DNA of 64,000 bases from Ceratothoa steindachneri. Its lineage: Eukaryota; Arthropoda; Malacostraca; Isopoda; Cymothoidae. Position 1 is the first letter of the stretch; each line of letters begins with the position of its first letter. Shown piece after piece: positions 1-11,856 of the stretch. The translations under genes were made by a program, and so were the position numbers. The notes beneath the pieces are model-generated. The model saw nothing but the letters and a program-made list of their open reading frames with translations. It had not been told where the DNA came from and did no database searches. The stretch lies in contig OZ018321.1 in assembly GCA_963969495.1 (NCBI GenBank), forward strand, positions 102,549,578-102,613,577. The letters are read 5' to 3'.

Positions 1-1357
1 TAAACCACTCATCCCATTAATCGTGCGTTCATGCCCGGTCCTAAAAACTCCTAGTCTCTGGCAATCAACATGGGTTAAAGGCTTTTGTTTATAAATTTTG
101 CAAAGCCTCTCCCGTTGAAAACGGCTAAGAAGCAAAATAACAGTTGAAGGTTTGAAACGGTGCAAATGAGGACCAGTGGATAGAACTAGTTTATCGAAGC
201 AGGGATTCCAGTGGTTACCGTTACTATCACCGTCTAAGACTTCCTTACAGTCTTCCTCCTTGTGTGCTTCTATACATTCAAGCTGACGAAGGTTTAGTGA
301 TGCGAGGCAAACGATTTATGATTTGTGAGATAACTAATAAATTGCTAGCGATGTCAAACCTAACCAATAAATTGTGCGTGATAACCTTGAATTAAGCAAA
401 GATGCAGCACTCCATGCTCCGAAATTGCTGAGAATTGAGCAGGAAACAGTGTTATGGTTTTCATCACTTAAAGTGAACTACTCTCTCACTTAAAGTGAAC
501 TACTCTCGTTTTTTCTCTCTTTTAAATTACATTACGGAAAATATCTCCATCTCCATTATGACCAAAGATAATATCCATCGAAATCCTGATTATCGATAAC
601 CATTAGATACCAATTGCATTCGTTTGTATACATTGCAGCCAGTTTCTATTAATTGTGTTTCACATGCGGCTTTTACCAGAGAATTTTATTTAGGAACAAC
701 CCTAAACTTAGTACTATTTTATTTCTCTTACTGGATTTATTCCAGCTCATTTATATTATGTAACTAAGCCATTAAAAGCCTACTATGTGTCTATCAGCTT
801 AGAAAGAATGATTATAATATCACTAAGCAATCATGCCATGCTTACCTCTCTAAGAAATATTCCCTGAAGCCAGAAAGGAAAGCCGCCTTAAAGGATGATT
901 TCGGTTCGTTGATTTCTCTTACGTGTATGAAAGAGAATTCTTCCACTCGAAATTGAATGAAGAGAAATCTATCAGCGAACACAAGCACCCAACCCAAAAT
1001 GGGTTAGCATCTGAAACAAGAGGAAAATTTTATTATTTTCCCCTGATCGATACTCTGTAATTTTATCGAGGATTTCAATGACAGTTCACAAAGGAGCCCG
1101 AATAACCTAAGCAGATTTCAAAACGGCAAACACCACTCGAGATTGATAATAGGAAAACTTTCAATCGGAATTTTAATCAGAGAGCTCTCGTGAAAAGATG
1201 GCAGATGTTGGTATAATTTATTGTTAATCCTTAATTCGTTAATTATCTAAAAGAAGTTAACGATATATTATTAATATTATAAAACAATACATAAAACGTT
1301 TATTTTCCCTAAAACTATAAAAGATAAGAGTTGACAAAAATTGTAAAGGCAAAAATC
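1..1357. other. AT-rich DNA, no gene recognised
   Basis: No open frame of coding character is visible. The only local structure is a 22 bp direct duplication at about 465-508, in which each copy contains the palindrome acttaaagt. Otherwise I see nothing in this stretch. Confidence 0.6.
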
Positions 1358-1753
1358 AGGTCAGCTAACCAAAGGGTTGCGTGCTCTCACTTATTCTGAT
1401 TTTTTACCTTATGACCTATAAAACTTTTAATATTTAATAATTCCCGGACTATCATTGGGAGGACATTGGAAATTATATCATTGAAGATAAAATGTAAAAC
1501 AACATAAGGGTTTCAAATTTCGTTACAATCAGCTGAATTGTTATGATGTTATTACCAAAACCAAAAATTCTCGGGCTAACTTTCGGAAGCCCTTAACAAT
1601 TATATCAATCGAGAGAGAATGTTAAACAAGATAAGGATTTCAAATTTCGTTAGAGTCGGCCAAATAGTTACAATGTTATTAGCAAAACCAAAAATAGCAA
1701 AACAGGGACCGACTGACCAACATAGTGAGATATAAGAGTCGCCCGCAACTAAA
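1358..1753 (+). repeat. Dispersed repeat family A, copy 1
   Basis: The copy opens with a variant of the family start (aggtctgctga...), followed by the conserved gcgtgctctcacttattctg. Two internal units of roughly 120 bp follow. Each runs from a cccggacta-like block through aattatatcat to ataagggtttcaaatttcg. It closes with the family tail, a ccgac-rich string, catagtgagat and a cgcgacta-like end (here degenerate). There is no coding capacity. Six further copies lie in this window, so it is probably a non-autonomous mobile element. Confidence 0.75.
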
Positions 1754-2920
1754 GTGGGAACAAAAGATTTAAACTGATTAACGATTACCCCTGGAAGGGA
1801 GGGAGTTGTTAATCATACAGAGACAAATTGATCCCCGAGTTAAAATAACAGTGAAAATTTTAACCATTCCTCGTAGCTTGTACGTAATGTAAGTCTGCCC
1901 TTTCTTTACAAGCATTTCCGTCTTTTAATTGATGTTTAAGAAAGAAAATTAAAAAGGGATAATCCAATGAAACATGTAATGAAAGGGAAACATACAGGAT
2001 AATTAAGGAACTACAGCAGAACCCCCATAGTAATAAAATAAACAGGGTTAAGGGAATATTTGTTATGAGCGAAAAGGGGAGTCAATTCGATGATTCCAGC
2101 AACAAATTCATGAATAAGACACAACCGCACAATCGAGAGAATTCCCGAGGTCGGACGAAAGGCAAACAAAGGCGTTGAGACACTAAAATTCGGACATGAG
2201 AACAATGAGATTCGATTCTCTTTATTCCCCAACATTCAAGGTGGTGATTCGTGAGTTTTTCTTGCATTTTATTTTTTAGAGTTAAGGGCATTTGCACGCC
2301 TGCTCCCTATCGAGTAGTCTAGGGAGAAGGGGGTTATTGGCAATATATACCTTCTACACATCTTCACTTCATCTAACTCCTACTCGTTTTCCTCTTAGAG
2401 GAAAATATCCCATTGGTTCGTATTTCCTTTTTATATATAAAGAGTTCGAATCGAGGTGGAGGGACATGGTATCGGCTCGTGACGACCACTCACCTAAAGT
2501 TAAATTGATTTATAAATATTGAAAAATTATTAATGTGAAAAACAATTGTGCATCTCCTTCGGAAGGTTTGAAAAAAAAATTCGTTTAGAAATTAGTGAGG
2601 TTAGGGAAAGTTAAAACCATGCTACCTCGAATTTAAAGCGAAATAACAACGAGGCTGAATCACGCAGAAAGTTTGTAAGGAAAGATCTGTTAAGAAAGTG
2701 GTGAAGTTACAGAAATTGAAAATGTGCATATATAACTGCAAATCCATCTACAGGTGTTTGAACCGGGAAGGTAGGCATTCCTCCACATGTCACCCGCAGC
2801 AGCAAAAACGTGAAGAGGGGAGCTATGAAAATGATGAAAGATGTTAAAGCACCGGCTCCAATCTGGCGACTGCCAACTGAAGCATAAGTTGCCTTAATCA
2901 TCTTATAGCCTAATGCTACG
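1754..2920. other. No gene recognised
   Basis: Short open frames of 60-76 codons on both strands overlap one another and show no recognisable domain. They look like chance frames in AT-rich DNA. Confidence 0.5.
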
Positions 2921-3090
2921 CTAGGTTAAAAAAGTAAAAGCAAACGAGCGAGAGAAACAAACAAAAAAATCTGAAACACACAAACAAAACCAAAGTAAAA
3001 ACAAACAAAAACAAAACAAGAAGACTAAAGCAAGAAGAAGGAAGGACGCAGTAGACACTGGATACGGGTTTGTTTGTTTGTGGGTGGGGT
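2921..3090 (-). mobile_element. Probable LINE 3' tail fragment
   Basis: A purine-rich run of aaac/aaag blocks ends in gaagaaggaaggacgc. It resembles the 3' ends of minus-strand LINE relics at about 26940-27130 and 14101-14290, which also carry gaagaaggaagcacgc. Read on the minus strand it gives a Phe/Leu/Cys-rich frame with no domain. No reverse transcriptase remains attached. Assignment rests only on similarity to the other tails. Confidence 0.4.
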
Positions 3091-3103
3091 GCTTATGTAA
3101 CAA

Positions 3104-4614
3104 TTTCCGTCTGAGTTTTATTGGCGTAAACAGCGATTATGTTAAGGGAAATCACCCTGATGTACCCTCGCTAGATTGAAAACATCCCGCATTCCCTTAA
3201 TTTCAGTGGCATTTGAATCGTGCAATGCCTACGGACAAAATCGCCCTGTCGCAGTCGAGTGAAGAGCAAGGATTCAAGATCTTGAAGGACACTCTGTAAA
3301 ATTATCATTATTATTATTATTACGATTATTATTTCAAAAACAGTCAATGGGCGAGAAGTATGGATCTTGAACGCCCGATTTTCCTTCTCCTTAAACAATC
3401 AGTAAACTGCAAATTTGAGTGACGTAGCGAGCACCTCTCCTTCCCTCTTGCTCTTAAGACCACATAAACCCAAGAGCTTCCTCTCTTCAATGGATTTCCT
3501 ATGGGAGAATCCCACATAGAATAAAAATTAATTGAGAAATATAGTCGCTAGTGTTTCACCAACAACCTTCCTTTTCCCCCAAAAACCTAACCTAAACTTC
3601 TCTAAAGGGAAGATACGGTGTGTAATCGAGAATGCGCGTGAGTTGACTTAGGGCGGTTCTCGCGTTGGCAATCGCGCTCCGAGAGCGACTGGGATGCGGA
3701 AAATAGCGCCTGGAGAGTGTGCTTAAAGGTGAGGAATCAACGAGAAGCCGCCTTAAACAGATTCAATATTTTAGTCCATCCCGAAATATTGCACCGAGGG
3801 TATGTTTGTACACGGGACGTCTAAAAGGTGCTTCTGGCTCTACACGGAGGAGGCCCCAAAGCGAAACAAGGGCGTTACTCTCAACATTTTGGTAAGGCAT
3901 CGAGATTTAAGACTTAGAACCAATTGAAGCTTCCACTATTATCCAATACTTCGTTATCATAGTAAAATTATTATACTTATTAAATAATGTATAATTTTAA
4001 AGTAAAGACAACGGTCCACTAGAGGCTAGTTAAAGAAAGAAGTAAAATATTAGTTAGAATCAGCGGTTAATGAGAGGTGAAAGAAAGAGAAGATAAAGAA
4101 TTACAGGATGGAAACAAGAAGTGTAGAATGCTTTTTATAAATTATTTTAAATTTGTTCACATATCATTAATTATTTTCTAGCAAGTTCTTTCAGGATTAA
4201 ATTGAAGTGTGTGAATCAAAATATAAATAAATAAAAAATAGCACTCGTTTATATGACTCAAAATATGAAAAATTCGAGTAACTATATCGAAGAGTGGAGC
4301 CAGCTGGCTTCTATTTTCAAAATGTTGAACCACACTGTTAGCAATAAATGATGTATTAAAGGCTACCAAACGGTTTAAACAGTCAGGCAGTTATCTTCAA
4401 AGAAAGAGTGAGGAACCCACCGCCTTAATCATTGAGGACGTTGAACACGATGAACAAGATCAGACGAAATCCTTTAGAAGTGTCAGACATCTTGCGTAAG
4501 CCAAAGTGAGTCATGTAATAATTGCTAAAAAATACGCGAAACTTCACTCATTTAAGATATTGATGAATATGTGGTTTACAATCCCACCAAAACGGAGAGA
4601 ATCGAAAGAGAACA
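3104..4614. other. No gene recognised
   Basis: AT-rich DNA with a small TTAGG-like tract (aacctaacctaaac at about 3586). Nothing else is identifiable. Confidence 0.5.
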
Positions 4615-4662
4615 AGGTCTGCTGACTAAAGTCGCGTGCTCTCACTTATTCTGATTTACGAG
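4615..4662 (+). repeat. Dispersed repeat family A, copy 2 (5' end only)
   Basis: Only the first ~48 bp of the family are present: aggtctgctgac, agtcgcgtgctctcac and ttattctgattta, close to consensus. The copy then stops abruptly at unrelated sequence. The internal units and the 3' end are missing. Confidence 0.75.
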
Positions 4663-7600
4663 AAGTTGTTCACTGTCTATTCCGCCCACACACAAACTAA
4701 AAATGAGCTTTTGCCTGAACAGCGGCGATCTTTGATGAGGCAGTATGAAGCTTCCATGATGGTGTGGGTGGATGCAAAATTAAAGGGCCAAAAATCACCT
4801 AATCTTTATTGAACAGGGGATAAAGATCAATCAATACCAGGCAAATTTTAAAGGTTTTTTTCAAGGCAATTTACCGTTCGCCATATTTTAACATCATGGA
4901 GTATAAAGTGTGGTAGGTGCTTGCATAGATGGCCTGTGCCAAATCTCATCAAAGTGTCAATGTTCTGAAATGCAAACTGAAAATCATACTGGGAAAAATA
5001 TGTGCTGAAACACCACGTGTCACCTGTGTTCAGGTCCTACCTCGAGTTCCTGTCTTCGACGTACTCGTAAAATAAGGTCATATTAAATATTAGTTACATC
5101 ATCTTATAGCATATAAATTTCTTCTTTGATTTTAGTCTAAGCATTATGTAATATTGCATTGTGTTCTGAAAATATTGTCTTCCAGCCAAAGTGGTGAGTG
5201 CCGAATAGTTACTCTATAGAACAGTTTAAATCTAGACTGGAGGATGTAATCCATAAATATGTAGATAACGTAGTTTCGAGCAGAGCATAGAAGTAGGTTA
5301 GATAGGCTTCAGCTTTTCTATTAAAATCGGGTATTTTTTCCACTTTCTGTGCCACAAAAGCGGGTAGGAGAGATGGGTGGGGAGAGCCTTCATCTGAGCT
5401 ATGCTTTTACTCATGCTACCTGTTAGGGTTTTCCCAAACTAGTACCTCCTAGGTATGGTCATTAATGTCCTTTGAGCTACTACTATTCCATGGGACTTCT
5501 TGTGACACTTCGTGTTTCCAACTTGTAATTCCGCAGCTCATTTCTGTATGTTCATATGTTAAAGTAATATTTATCGAATCTTCTCTTAAACATATTTACA
5601 GTAATGTAAATATGTTTTACAACTCATTCCAAATTTGTTATTTTATAAGAAAAGTAATTTTGCTATCGCAGTGTTAAAACTTTTGTTTACTAGTGTTAAA
5701 CCATTATTTCTAGTGGCCGCTCGGTTTTTTAACTTAAATATTAAGTACAAATTTGTAATTATAATCCAATTTAGTATTTTAAAGACTTCAATAAGTTGGT
5801 AGTGCAGATGCTGATCTTCTAGTGATACTAAATTAAGGTGACCCAGTCTGACTTACTAAAAGCTATTTATAAGTTCAAGAATTAATTTCCTTGCTCGACT
5901 TGTTTATTTTAGAGAACACAGAAGAGTAGGAAATAGACTGTGGTTACTGAAATTCAAGGTCGACATGTCCCTCAAACCAAATCAAATTCATTTGATGAGC
6001 TCATATAATTTTTCTCCTAAAGAGTAGTTTCCAAACTCAGCAAGTACGCTTTTGTCGCCCATGTTATGGACGCAAAGCTAACAACACACTGGTGCCATTT
6101 CTCCCTCCTTCTAAATTATAAATCTGGTTAGCGTTGAAGTTTAGAAATAAACTAGAAGAAAATAAATGAAGAAAAATGGGTGCAAAAGATGCAAGGAATC
6201 AAAAACGCACATGAAAAATCTTTCTGATCCTGCCATGATCAATAGCATAGAACGCGTTTTGCTTTGCTGGGTGGAGCAATAGCAAATGAGGAGGTGAATG
6301 AATAGTCACAAAATAAAAGGAATTAACATAAATACGACGCTAATAGTTATAGTTGATAGAAAGATACCCCCCGCCCCCTCCCTGAGCAGACACAGGCTGA
6401 CTTACCAGTATTGAAGCTGTTAGTTATAATTATTAACATATTTGAGGGGCCAAGAACTCTTCCTTTGATTGTATTAAATTGCTTTGCTAGAAAAATAAAA
6501 GCAGCGCTGATGTAATGGTGCTGTTCCTTTGGTTTCTTTGGAAATGTTGTTGAAGAAAATCACATCGGTGGTCCTTCTAACTGATCAAGTCCGTATTGCG
6601 GCTCAAGCAGCAGTAAATAAACTACCGAGTCAAGTGGCCAAAGGTAAATCACACGGCTAAAGATCTTGCCACGGTGGTTTCTCGAGAAAGCCACGATATA
6701 TCCGACACCTTGATAGTTTCTTTTTTTCATAGTTCATTATAATTTTAGATCTTTCATAAACTAAGGGATAAAGACTGTTTCCCAGAAGGCCCAAATCATT
6801 TCAAATATACACGAATTCGCTTCATAACCCCAAAGTTTAAAAAAAATTAGCAAAAATACCATCTGGACCAAGAGTCCTGGTGTTGATTAGTTTATTGCAC
6901 ATTTGGTTGAAATCCGCAAATAAATTGGTGAGATGCGGACTTTGGATTGGAATGTAGGATTAGCAACCACTCAAGACAATGAATGGAATCTTCTATTAAA
7001 ATGTTAACTAAAATTGTTGATTTTTCTATAGAGAATTCCTTGTACATACTGTTCATACTAGATCAATATGGTACCATCTACCGATATGAACCGGCATTCA
7101 TTCAGTGAGAAGACCCGCAGACATCATTTATTGTTTGATAGAAATTTTGCTGAATTCTCGATCGCTCTTGTACCACATAGTTAGAAACGTTGCTTCTCAG
7201 CTCCCCGAGACTTGAAGTTGTTTTAATGGAATATAGAGAATGGAGTTTTGACTACTGATCCATCTTCGTTTGTTTATCATAAGTAAACCCGTATCTTGCA
7301 GTTGCTTTTATCAAACCAAACATGTTGTTTAGAGTTAAGAGATCCAATATGCTTCACCATTGGTGGTATATATGTATGATTTCAGAGAGTGAGTTGCAGG
7401 TTTCAGTTATTTGGTCAAAGGCTCTAAAAAGAGGATGAACTGGATTTATTCAATAGGTTCAGATAACCTTTCACAGAGATCTGTGAACTTAATTGGATTA
7501 AAAAAATGTGTTTTCTTTATCAAATAATTTCAGGCAATTCAGTTAGCTACTCGTAATATCATAGGTTTCGCCGCCCTTTATCTCATGAAACATGTTACTT

Positions 7601-8274
7601 TAGAATTATTCCTGAATAAAAAAGCGCAGTCTTTAGTCTCTACTATTTAGGATGAGATATTTTAAATTAGCAATTTTTATAATTTAATAAACTGCCTAGA
7701 AATCATATTAGATTCTATCTTTGAGATTAATTATAATTAATCAGTTCTCACATCGATCAAAATTCTCAAGAATTTGAGCAGTATCATTCATATTAGAGAT
7801 GGCAAAGGAAATAAACCAACATACGTATATTTCCAAAACTTTTTAATGTGTTAGGTCGCTGCAATCATATACGGCTTAACCCAAAATTTAGTTACGATTA
7901 ATAGTTTTAACAAACATCATAATTCAAGTTTAAAATCCTGATTTAATTGGTGACTTTAACGTGTCCAAATATTGTCAGCTTCGCCAATTAGAGAGACGTT
8001 CCAATGGTCTAAGGCAAATTCTCTCTCCGTGTTACAAGACACATCAATTTGAGGAGGAATTTGATTGTGGGTGGAACGCGTATCCCTGGTCTACTTGCCC
8101 CTATCTCCTCTGCTCCATAGGATAGATGGCCAAGGGTTATTATTTTTTTCAGGAATTGCTAGTCATCTAATTTTGCTGAGGGGAAAGATCCTCTACCCTC
8201 CTTTATCCAATATATTTACAAAAGTCTTCGGATTTCCACTATTTTTTACAGTTATTCCATCATTAATGTTATTA
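4663..8274. other. No gene recognised
   Basis: About 3.6 kb of AT-rich DNA. A 70-codon frame at 5465-5677 has no recognisable feature. I found no TE signature, tRNA or tandem repeat by eye. Confidence 0.5.
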
Positions 8275-8817
8275 TTAATAGCTCATCAGGAGCAGCTGAC
8301 CGTTTGGGAGATTAAGGGAGAAAGCTTGGATCCTACAGTTTGCTTTGTAGGCCCCGCAAACGTTATCATAATTCAGTGGGGCCGTGCTTCCTGTGGGGCT
8401 GTTCTGAGGGACCAGCTGAGAATGGAGAAAGGCTCTTGCATGCATTTGAAGTTTTTTAGTAGCTCCCATGTGTTAGTGGTCCAAGAAACAGTTATGAAGC
8501 GGTATTCTATTGCAACTTGTCCTCAGGCCGAATACATCCAAATGGCGTGGTCTCCCTACAGAGTGGCTAGCCTGTAGGGTTTGCCTGTTGACGTGTTCAT
8601 CATTAAATATTCGATATACAAAATCATTGAGGAACTTGGAAGTCGTATTTTCCAAGACCTGATTTCCATGACGAATGACTCTTAGGGTTTCAGATCCCTC
8701 GCACTCTAAGTTTCGACTCATCAAAGTTCGGCAATGGAGTCTGCCAGACAACTGTTGCCATTGGGTGAATTCCATCTTCCTACATCCAACAAGATTGTTT
8801 CCTATGTCTTTTTGCAA
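8275..8817 (-). other. Unrecognised minus-strand open frame with one internal stop
   Basis: Reading from 8817 down to 8275 in one frame gives about 180 codons interrupted by a single stop at 8473-8475. The frame overlaps a 170-codon plus-strand frame at 8065-8577, so at most one is likely to be real. I recognise no domain in either. A second minus-strand frame (8889-9086) ends in a hydrophobic segment followed by Lys-Lys-Lys encoded by an A-run, which could be a tail-anchored protein fragment or chance. This could be a decayed TE or host pseudogene. Confidence 0.25.
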
Positions 8818-9540
8818 ATTACTTCGTTCATTAGTTTATCCTTCCTTTTCACCTCAAACCTTGGATTCCTTTTTAAAATATTGGTCATCTATTTTTTTTT
8901 TAAGGACCAGCATAGATTAGTTATTGCCAGCACTGTGTATCCAAGTACGAGACCCTGCCACAAAGTTCCAGATATTTCATTATTGCAAACTAAAAACTTA
9001 GATATCCCATAGTCTCTATTAGTAGCTTTGAAGTATTTCCATTGATCATCTATGGAGTGGCTCCATCCTATGGGTCCGCGGACCAAAGCACTCTAATTGG
9101 ACGTTAACAGTCAGCTAGCCATCATTTATATATTCTAAAATCGCCATAGTCAATAGAGTAAAATCAAGTTGTGTTTTGTTTTTTGTTGTTGTTTTTTATT
9201 TACCACTTCATAACATTGCGAAAACTATACTAATCCGCCCAAAACTGAATGAATGATCACATTCACAATAAAAACCATCCAGGTATATTACACCATTGTT
9301 TTTAAGAGATAAATTTTCCTTGTGGACGCTTCGTTGTATTTCGCTTTTAAAAATGACCTTTCAAAACAATTAGATTTGCATATAGGCTCGTTAGTCTAAA
9401 TGATATGAAAATGAGCTCCAAAAGAAACGTATTCCACTCCTCTTTATTACCCACACCACTGGAACAGTTTTAATTAGCGACCCATCTTCCATCCAATTAC
9501 CGCAACCCATTTATTTCCCCCTCGAGCCGACGCCATTACC

Positions 9541-9850
9541 ATTTTTTTCATAGAATGAAAATTAATAGAGTACCTGATGAAATGGCATCTCCAAAGTTCC
9601 AGTAATAGGAGGCGGTAGAAGGAAACCATATATTAGGTCATCCGGATAATTCGTGCCTCTTCGGATAAAAGAAAACAAATATTTATATAAATTTAATAAA
9701 CTATGAAGTTAACATTTTGTTATATAACCCCTTTTAATTTTATTGTTTAGAAAAAAACTGAAACAAAAATAAGAATTGCTATGCAAAAAGGCTTGGGCTA
9801 ATATCGCAGCTCTCCCTAGTGAGCGACAAATGAGAACAAGCTTGGAGAGG
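9541..9850 (+). repeat. Left arm of a long imperfect inverted repeat flanking a mariner
   Basis: This arm is the reverse complement of about 11345-11655. Shared blocks include ctgatgaaatggcatct (9574-9590 versus 11610-11626), aaatttaataa (9689 versus 11508), attttattgtttagaaaa (9737 versus 11461) and ccctagtgagcg (9814-9825 versus 11368-11379). Paired coordinates sum to about 21193-21200, so the arms are collinear around a centre near 10.6 kb. No coding sequence is visible. It may be an older foldback or MITE element into which the mariner inserted. Confidence 0.75.
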
Positions 9851-9859
9851 CTAGGCTTA

Positions 9860-9885
9860 TTAACTAGGCTTAATAGCCTAGTTAA
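9860..9885. repeat. Short perfect palindrome
   Basis: Ten bases (ttaactaggc) are followed by a 6 nt spacer and their exact complement. It lies between the left long arm and the mariner. Its function is unknown. Confidence 0.7.
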
Positions 9886-9954
9886 TAAATAAGGGAATTT
9901 AGGCAGGAACGAACTGGTTAGAACTTATTAAACAGAGGAGTGATCGTCTAACTA

Positions 9955-11343
9955 ATGGGTGGAGGAATAAGTTCTTGCGTTTTTTTAATGTTGTGTTGAT
10001 TTCAGTTTTGTTGACGTGATTTGTGCACATATTAAGAAACAATAATGAATAATGAGAGCAAAATTTGCAAAGGTTAAGCTCCGTCTCATAACAGCGTAGA
10101 CTATTAGGCTTTTGATTAGGCTACGTCTTTAAGTTGAGTAATAAGTCATTGCGGTTTATTTAAAAGTTGTGTTAATTTAATTATTGTTCTGTACCCTCAA
10201 AATCGAATGTCAAGTTGAAAGAAAGGCGCATTTTCGACACTTGTTATTATTCATTCTCATTCGAGACGGAACAATGCAAACGCAGCCAAAGCTCGTCGCG
10301 ATATTTGTGCTGTGTACGGAGAAAATGCTTTATCAGAAAGGACAGCTCAATTATGGTTTTCACGTTTCAAAAACGGTCATTTCAATTTTAATGACGAAGA
10401 ACGTTCTGGTCGCACCATTAAGTTGGATGAAGATCGATTGAACGACCTTCTTCATAAAACTCCTCGTCAATCGACTAGAGAATTGGCTGTACAATTGGTG
10501 TGTGATCAGAAAACTGTCGTGAATCACCTTCATTCTATGGGGAAAGTTCAAAACCTCGGTGCATGGGTTCCGCATGCTTTGGGCGAAAGCAACAAACTTC
10601 AACGCTCCACGATTGCCGCAGGTTTGCGTGCTTGTCACAAAGCTACTCGTGGATATAAGGACATATTTCTTCACCGCATCATCACTGACGACGAAATGTG
10701 GTTTGTTTATGTCAATATGAACCATCGAAAACAATGGCTTAGCCCAATAAAAAACCACTTCCGCGATTAAAGCAAGGACTTTATCCACGAAAGACGATGC
10801 TGTGTGTGTGGTGGGATTTTGAAGGCATCATTTTCTATGAGCTCTTTGCGAACAACGAGATTATCAATGCAGAACTCTACGTTCAACAAATGTATCGACT
10901 CGCCGAAGCTATTCGTGAAAAGCGACCTCATCGCGTTATGGACTCCTTCTGAAACACGACAATGCTCGTCTTCACATTGCTAATAGGAAAAAAATACGCT
11001 ATCCAAACGCTTAATTGGGAAATCCTGCCGCATCCTCCATATTCACCAGACTTGGCTCCATCGGATTTCCATCTGTTCCGATCGCTCTCCAACAATTTGC
11101 GCGGCGTTTCGTTCAATACTGATTTGGAATTAAGAACCTAGTTAGACGAATTCTTCGAGTCAAAATCCAGAGATTTTTATTGCAGAGGCATCGAAAAACT
11201 AATTGAACGTTGGGAAGAAGTCGTAAATAACAACGGAGAATACATTATTGATTGAATTGCAATTTAAAAATAAAGTTTTTCTAAAAATTTTAATGGTAAT
11301 GAATAAATTTGATAAAAACGCAAGAACTTATTCCTCAACCCAA
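9955..11343 (+). mobile_element. mariner element, mellifera-type, complete ends but broken ORF
   Basis: The element is bounded by TIRs of about 28 bp. The left end reads gggtggaggaataagttc and the right end in reverse complement gggttgaggaataagttc, both continuing into cttgcgttttt. TA dinucleotides flank both sides (9953-9954 and 11344-11345), as expected for mariner target duplications. Length is 1389 bp, usual for the family. The interior encodes the transposase described separately. It sits between two long inverted arms (9541-9850 and 11345-11655). Confidence 0.92.
10184..11255 (+). pseudogene. mariner transposase (mellifera-type), frameshifted
   Basis: The N-terminal helix-turn-helix region (AVYGENALSERTAQLWFSRF) is followed by the linker and the DD34D catalytic core. 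The first Asp lies in ITDDEMW (10684-10704), the second in a HDNAR motif near 10955, and the third in PDLAPSDFHLF near 11055. The C-terminus ends NNGEYIID before a stop near 11255. All three acidic codons persist. At least three frame breaks occur, near 10265, near 10752 (after QWLSP) and near 10945, plus later stops. The protein cannot be made from this copy, which would have cut and pasted the element at TA sites. Confidence 0.88.
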
Positions 11344-11344
11344 T

Positions 11345-11655
11345 ACTTCACTCTAGTCTTCATTTGCCGCTCACTAGGGAAAGGGCGTTACTCAAAATAT
11401 TTTGAATATCAATTCGTATGTTTTCGAAGAATTTTGTTTCGTTTTTTCTAAACAATAAAAAAGAAGAGTTATATAATAAAATGGTAAATTCATAAATTAT
11501 TAAATTTAGTTTCAATTTTTTTTCATTTTCCAAGAGCCACGAACTTTCCCGATGATATAATATATAGTGCTTCCATTAACCGCATCGTGTTACTAAAACT
11601 ATGGAGATTAGATGCCATTTCATCAGTCTCATTAACATTCTTCGATAAAAACAAG
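11345..11655 (-). repeat. Right arm of the long inverted repeat flanking the mariner
   Basis: This is the inverted partner of 9541-9850 (matching blocks listed there). It abuts the mariner right end directly at the TA, whereas the left arm is separated from the mariner by about 100 bp. That asymmetry fits insertion of the mariner near, but not exactly at, the centre of an older palindrome. Confidence 0.75.
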
Positions 11656-11661
11656 TTTAAC

Positions 11662-11856
11662 AGACCTAAGTCGCGTGCTCTCAATTATTTCAATTATTAA
11701 TTTTTTTTATTTAATTAACAAACGTTTTATCAATTAACAAACATATCATCTAACCTTACGACATTCAAAACTTTCAAAATTGAAAAGTAAAATGGTTATC
11801 TTCCGACCGACCGACCGACATAGTAACTTATAGATTCACGTGCACGCGACTATAAA
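11662..11856 (+). repeat. Dispersed repeat family A, copy 3 (internal units lost)
   Basis: The family start (agacct, aagtcgcgtgctctca) and family end (ccgaccgaccgaccgacata, gcacgcgacta) are both present. Only about 100 bp of AT-rich sequence lies between them, so the internal units are deleted or never expanded. It immediately follows the inverted-repeat arm. Confidence 0.8.

Noticed and set aside
1358..1753. Family A as a Helitron.
   Set aside because: Ends read ...cgcgacta, followed by a-rich flanks, and a terminal inverted repeat is present. The A/T target and 3' hairpin-plus-CTRR layout expected for Helitrons is not shown consistently.
8065..8577. 170-codon plus-strand ORF as a membrane protein gene.
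   Set aside because: No domain, no flanking exon signals, and the opposite strand is open over the same interval. Kept only as an unassigned frame.
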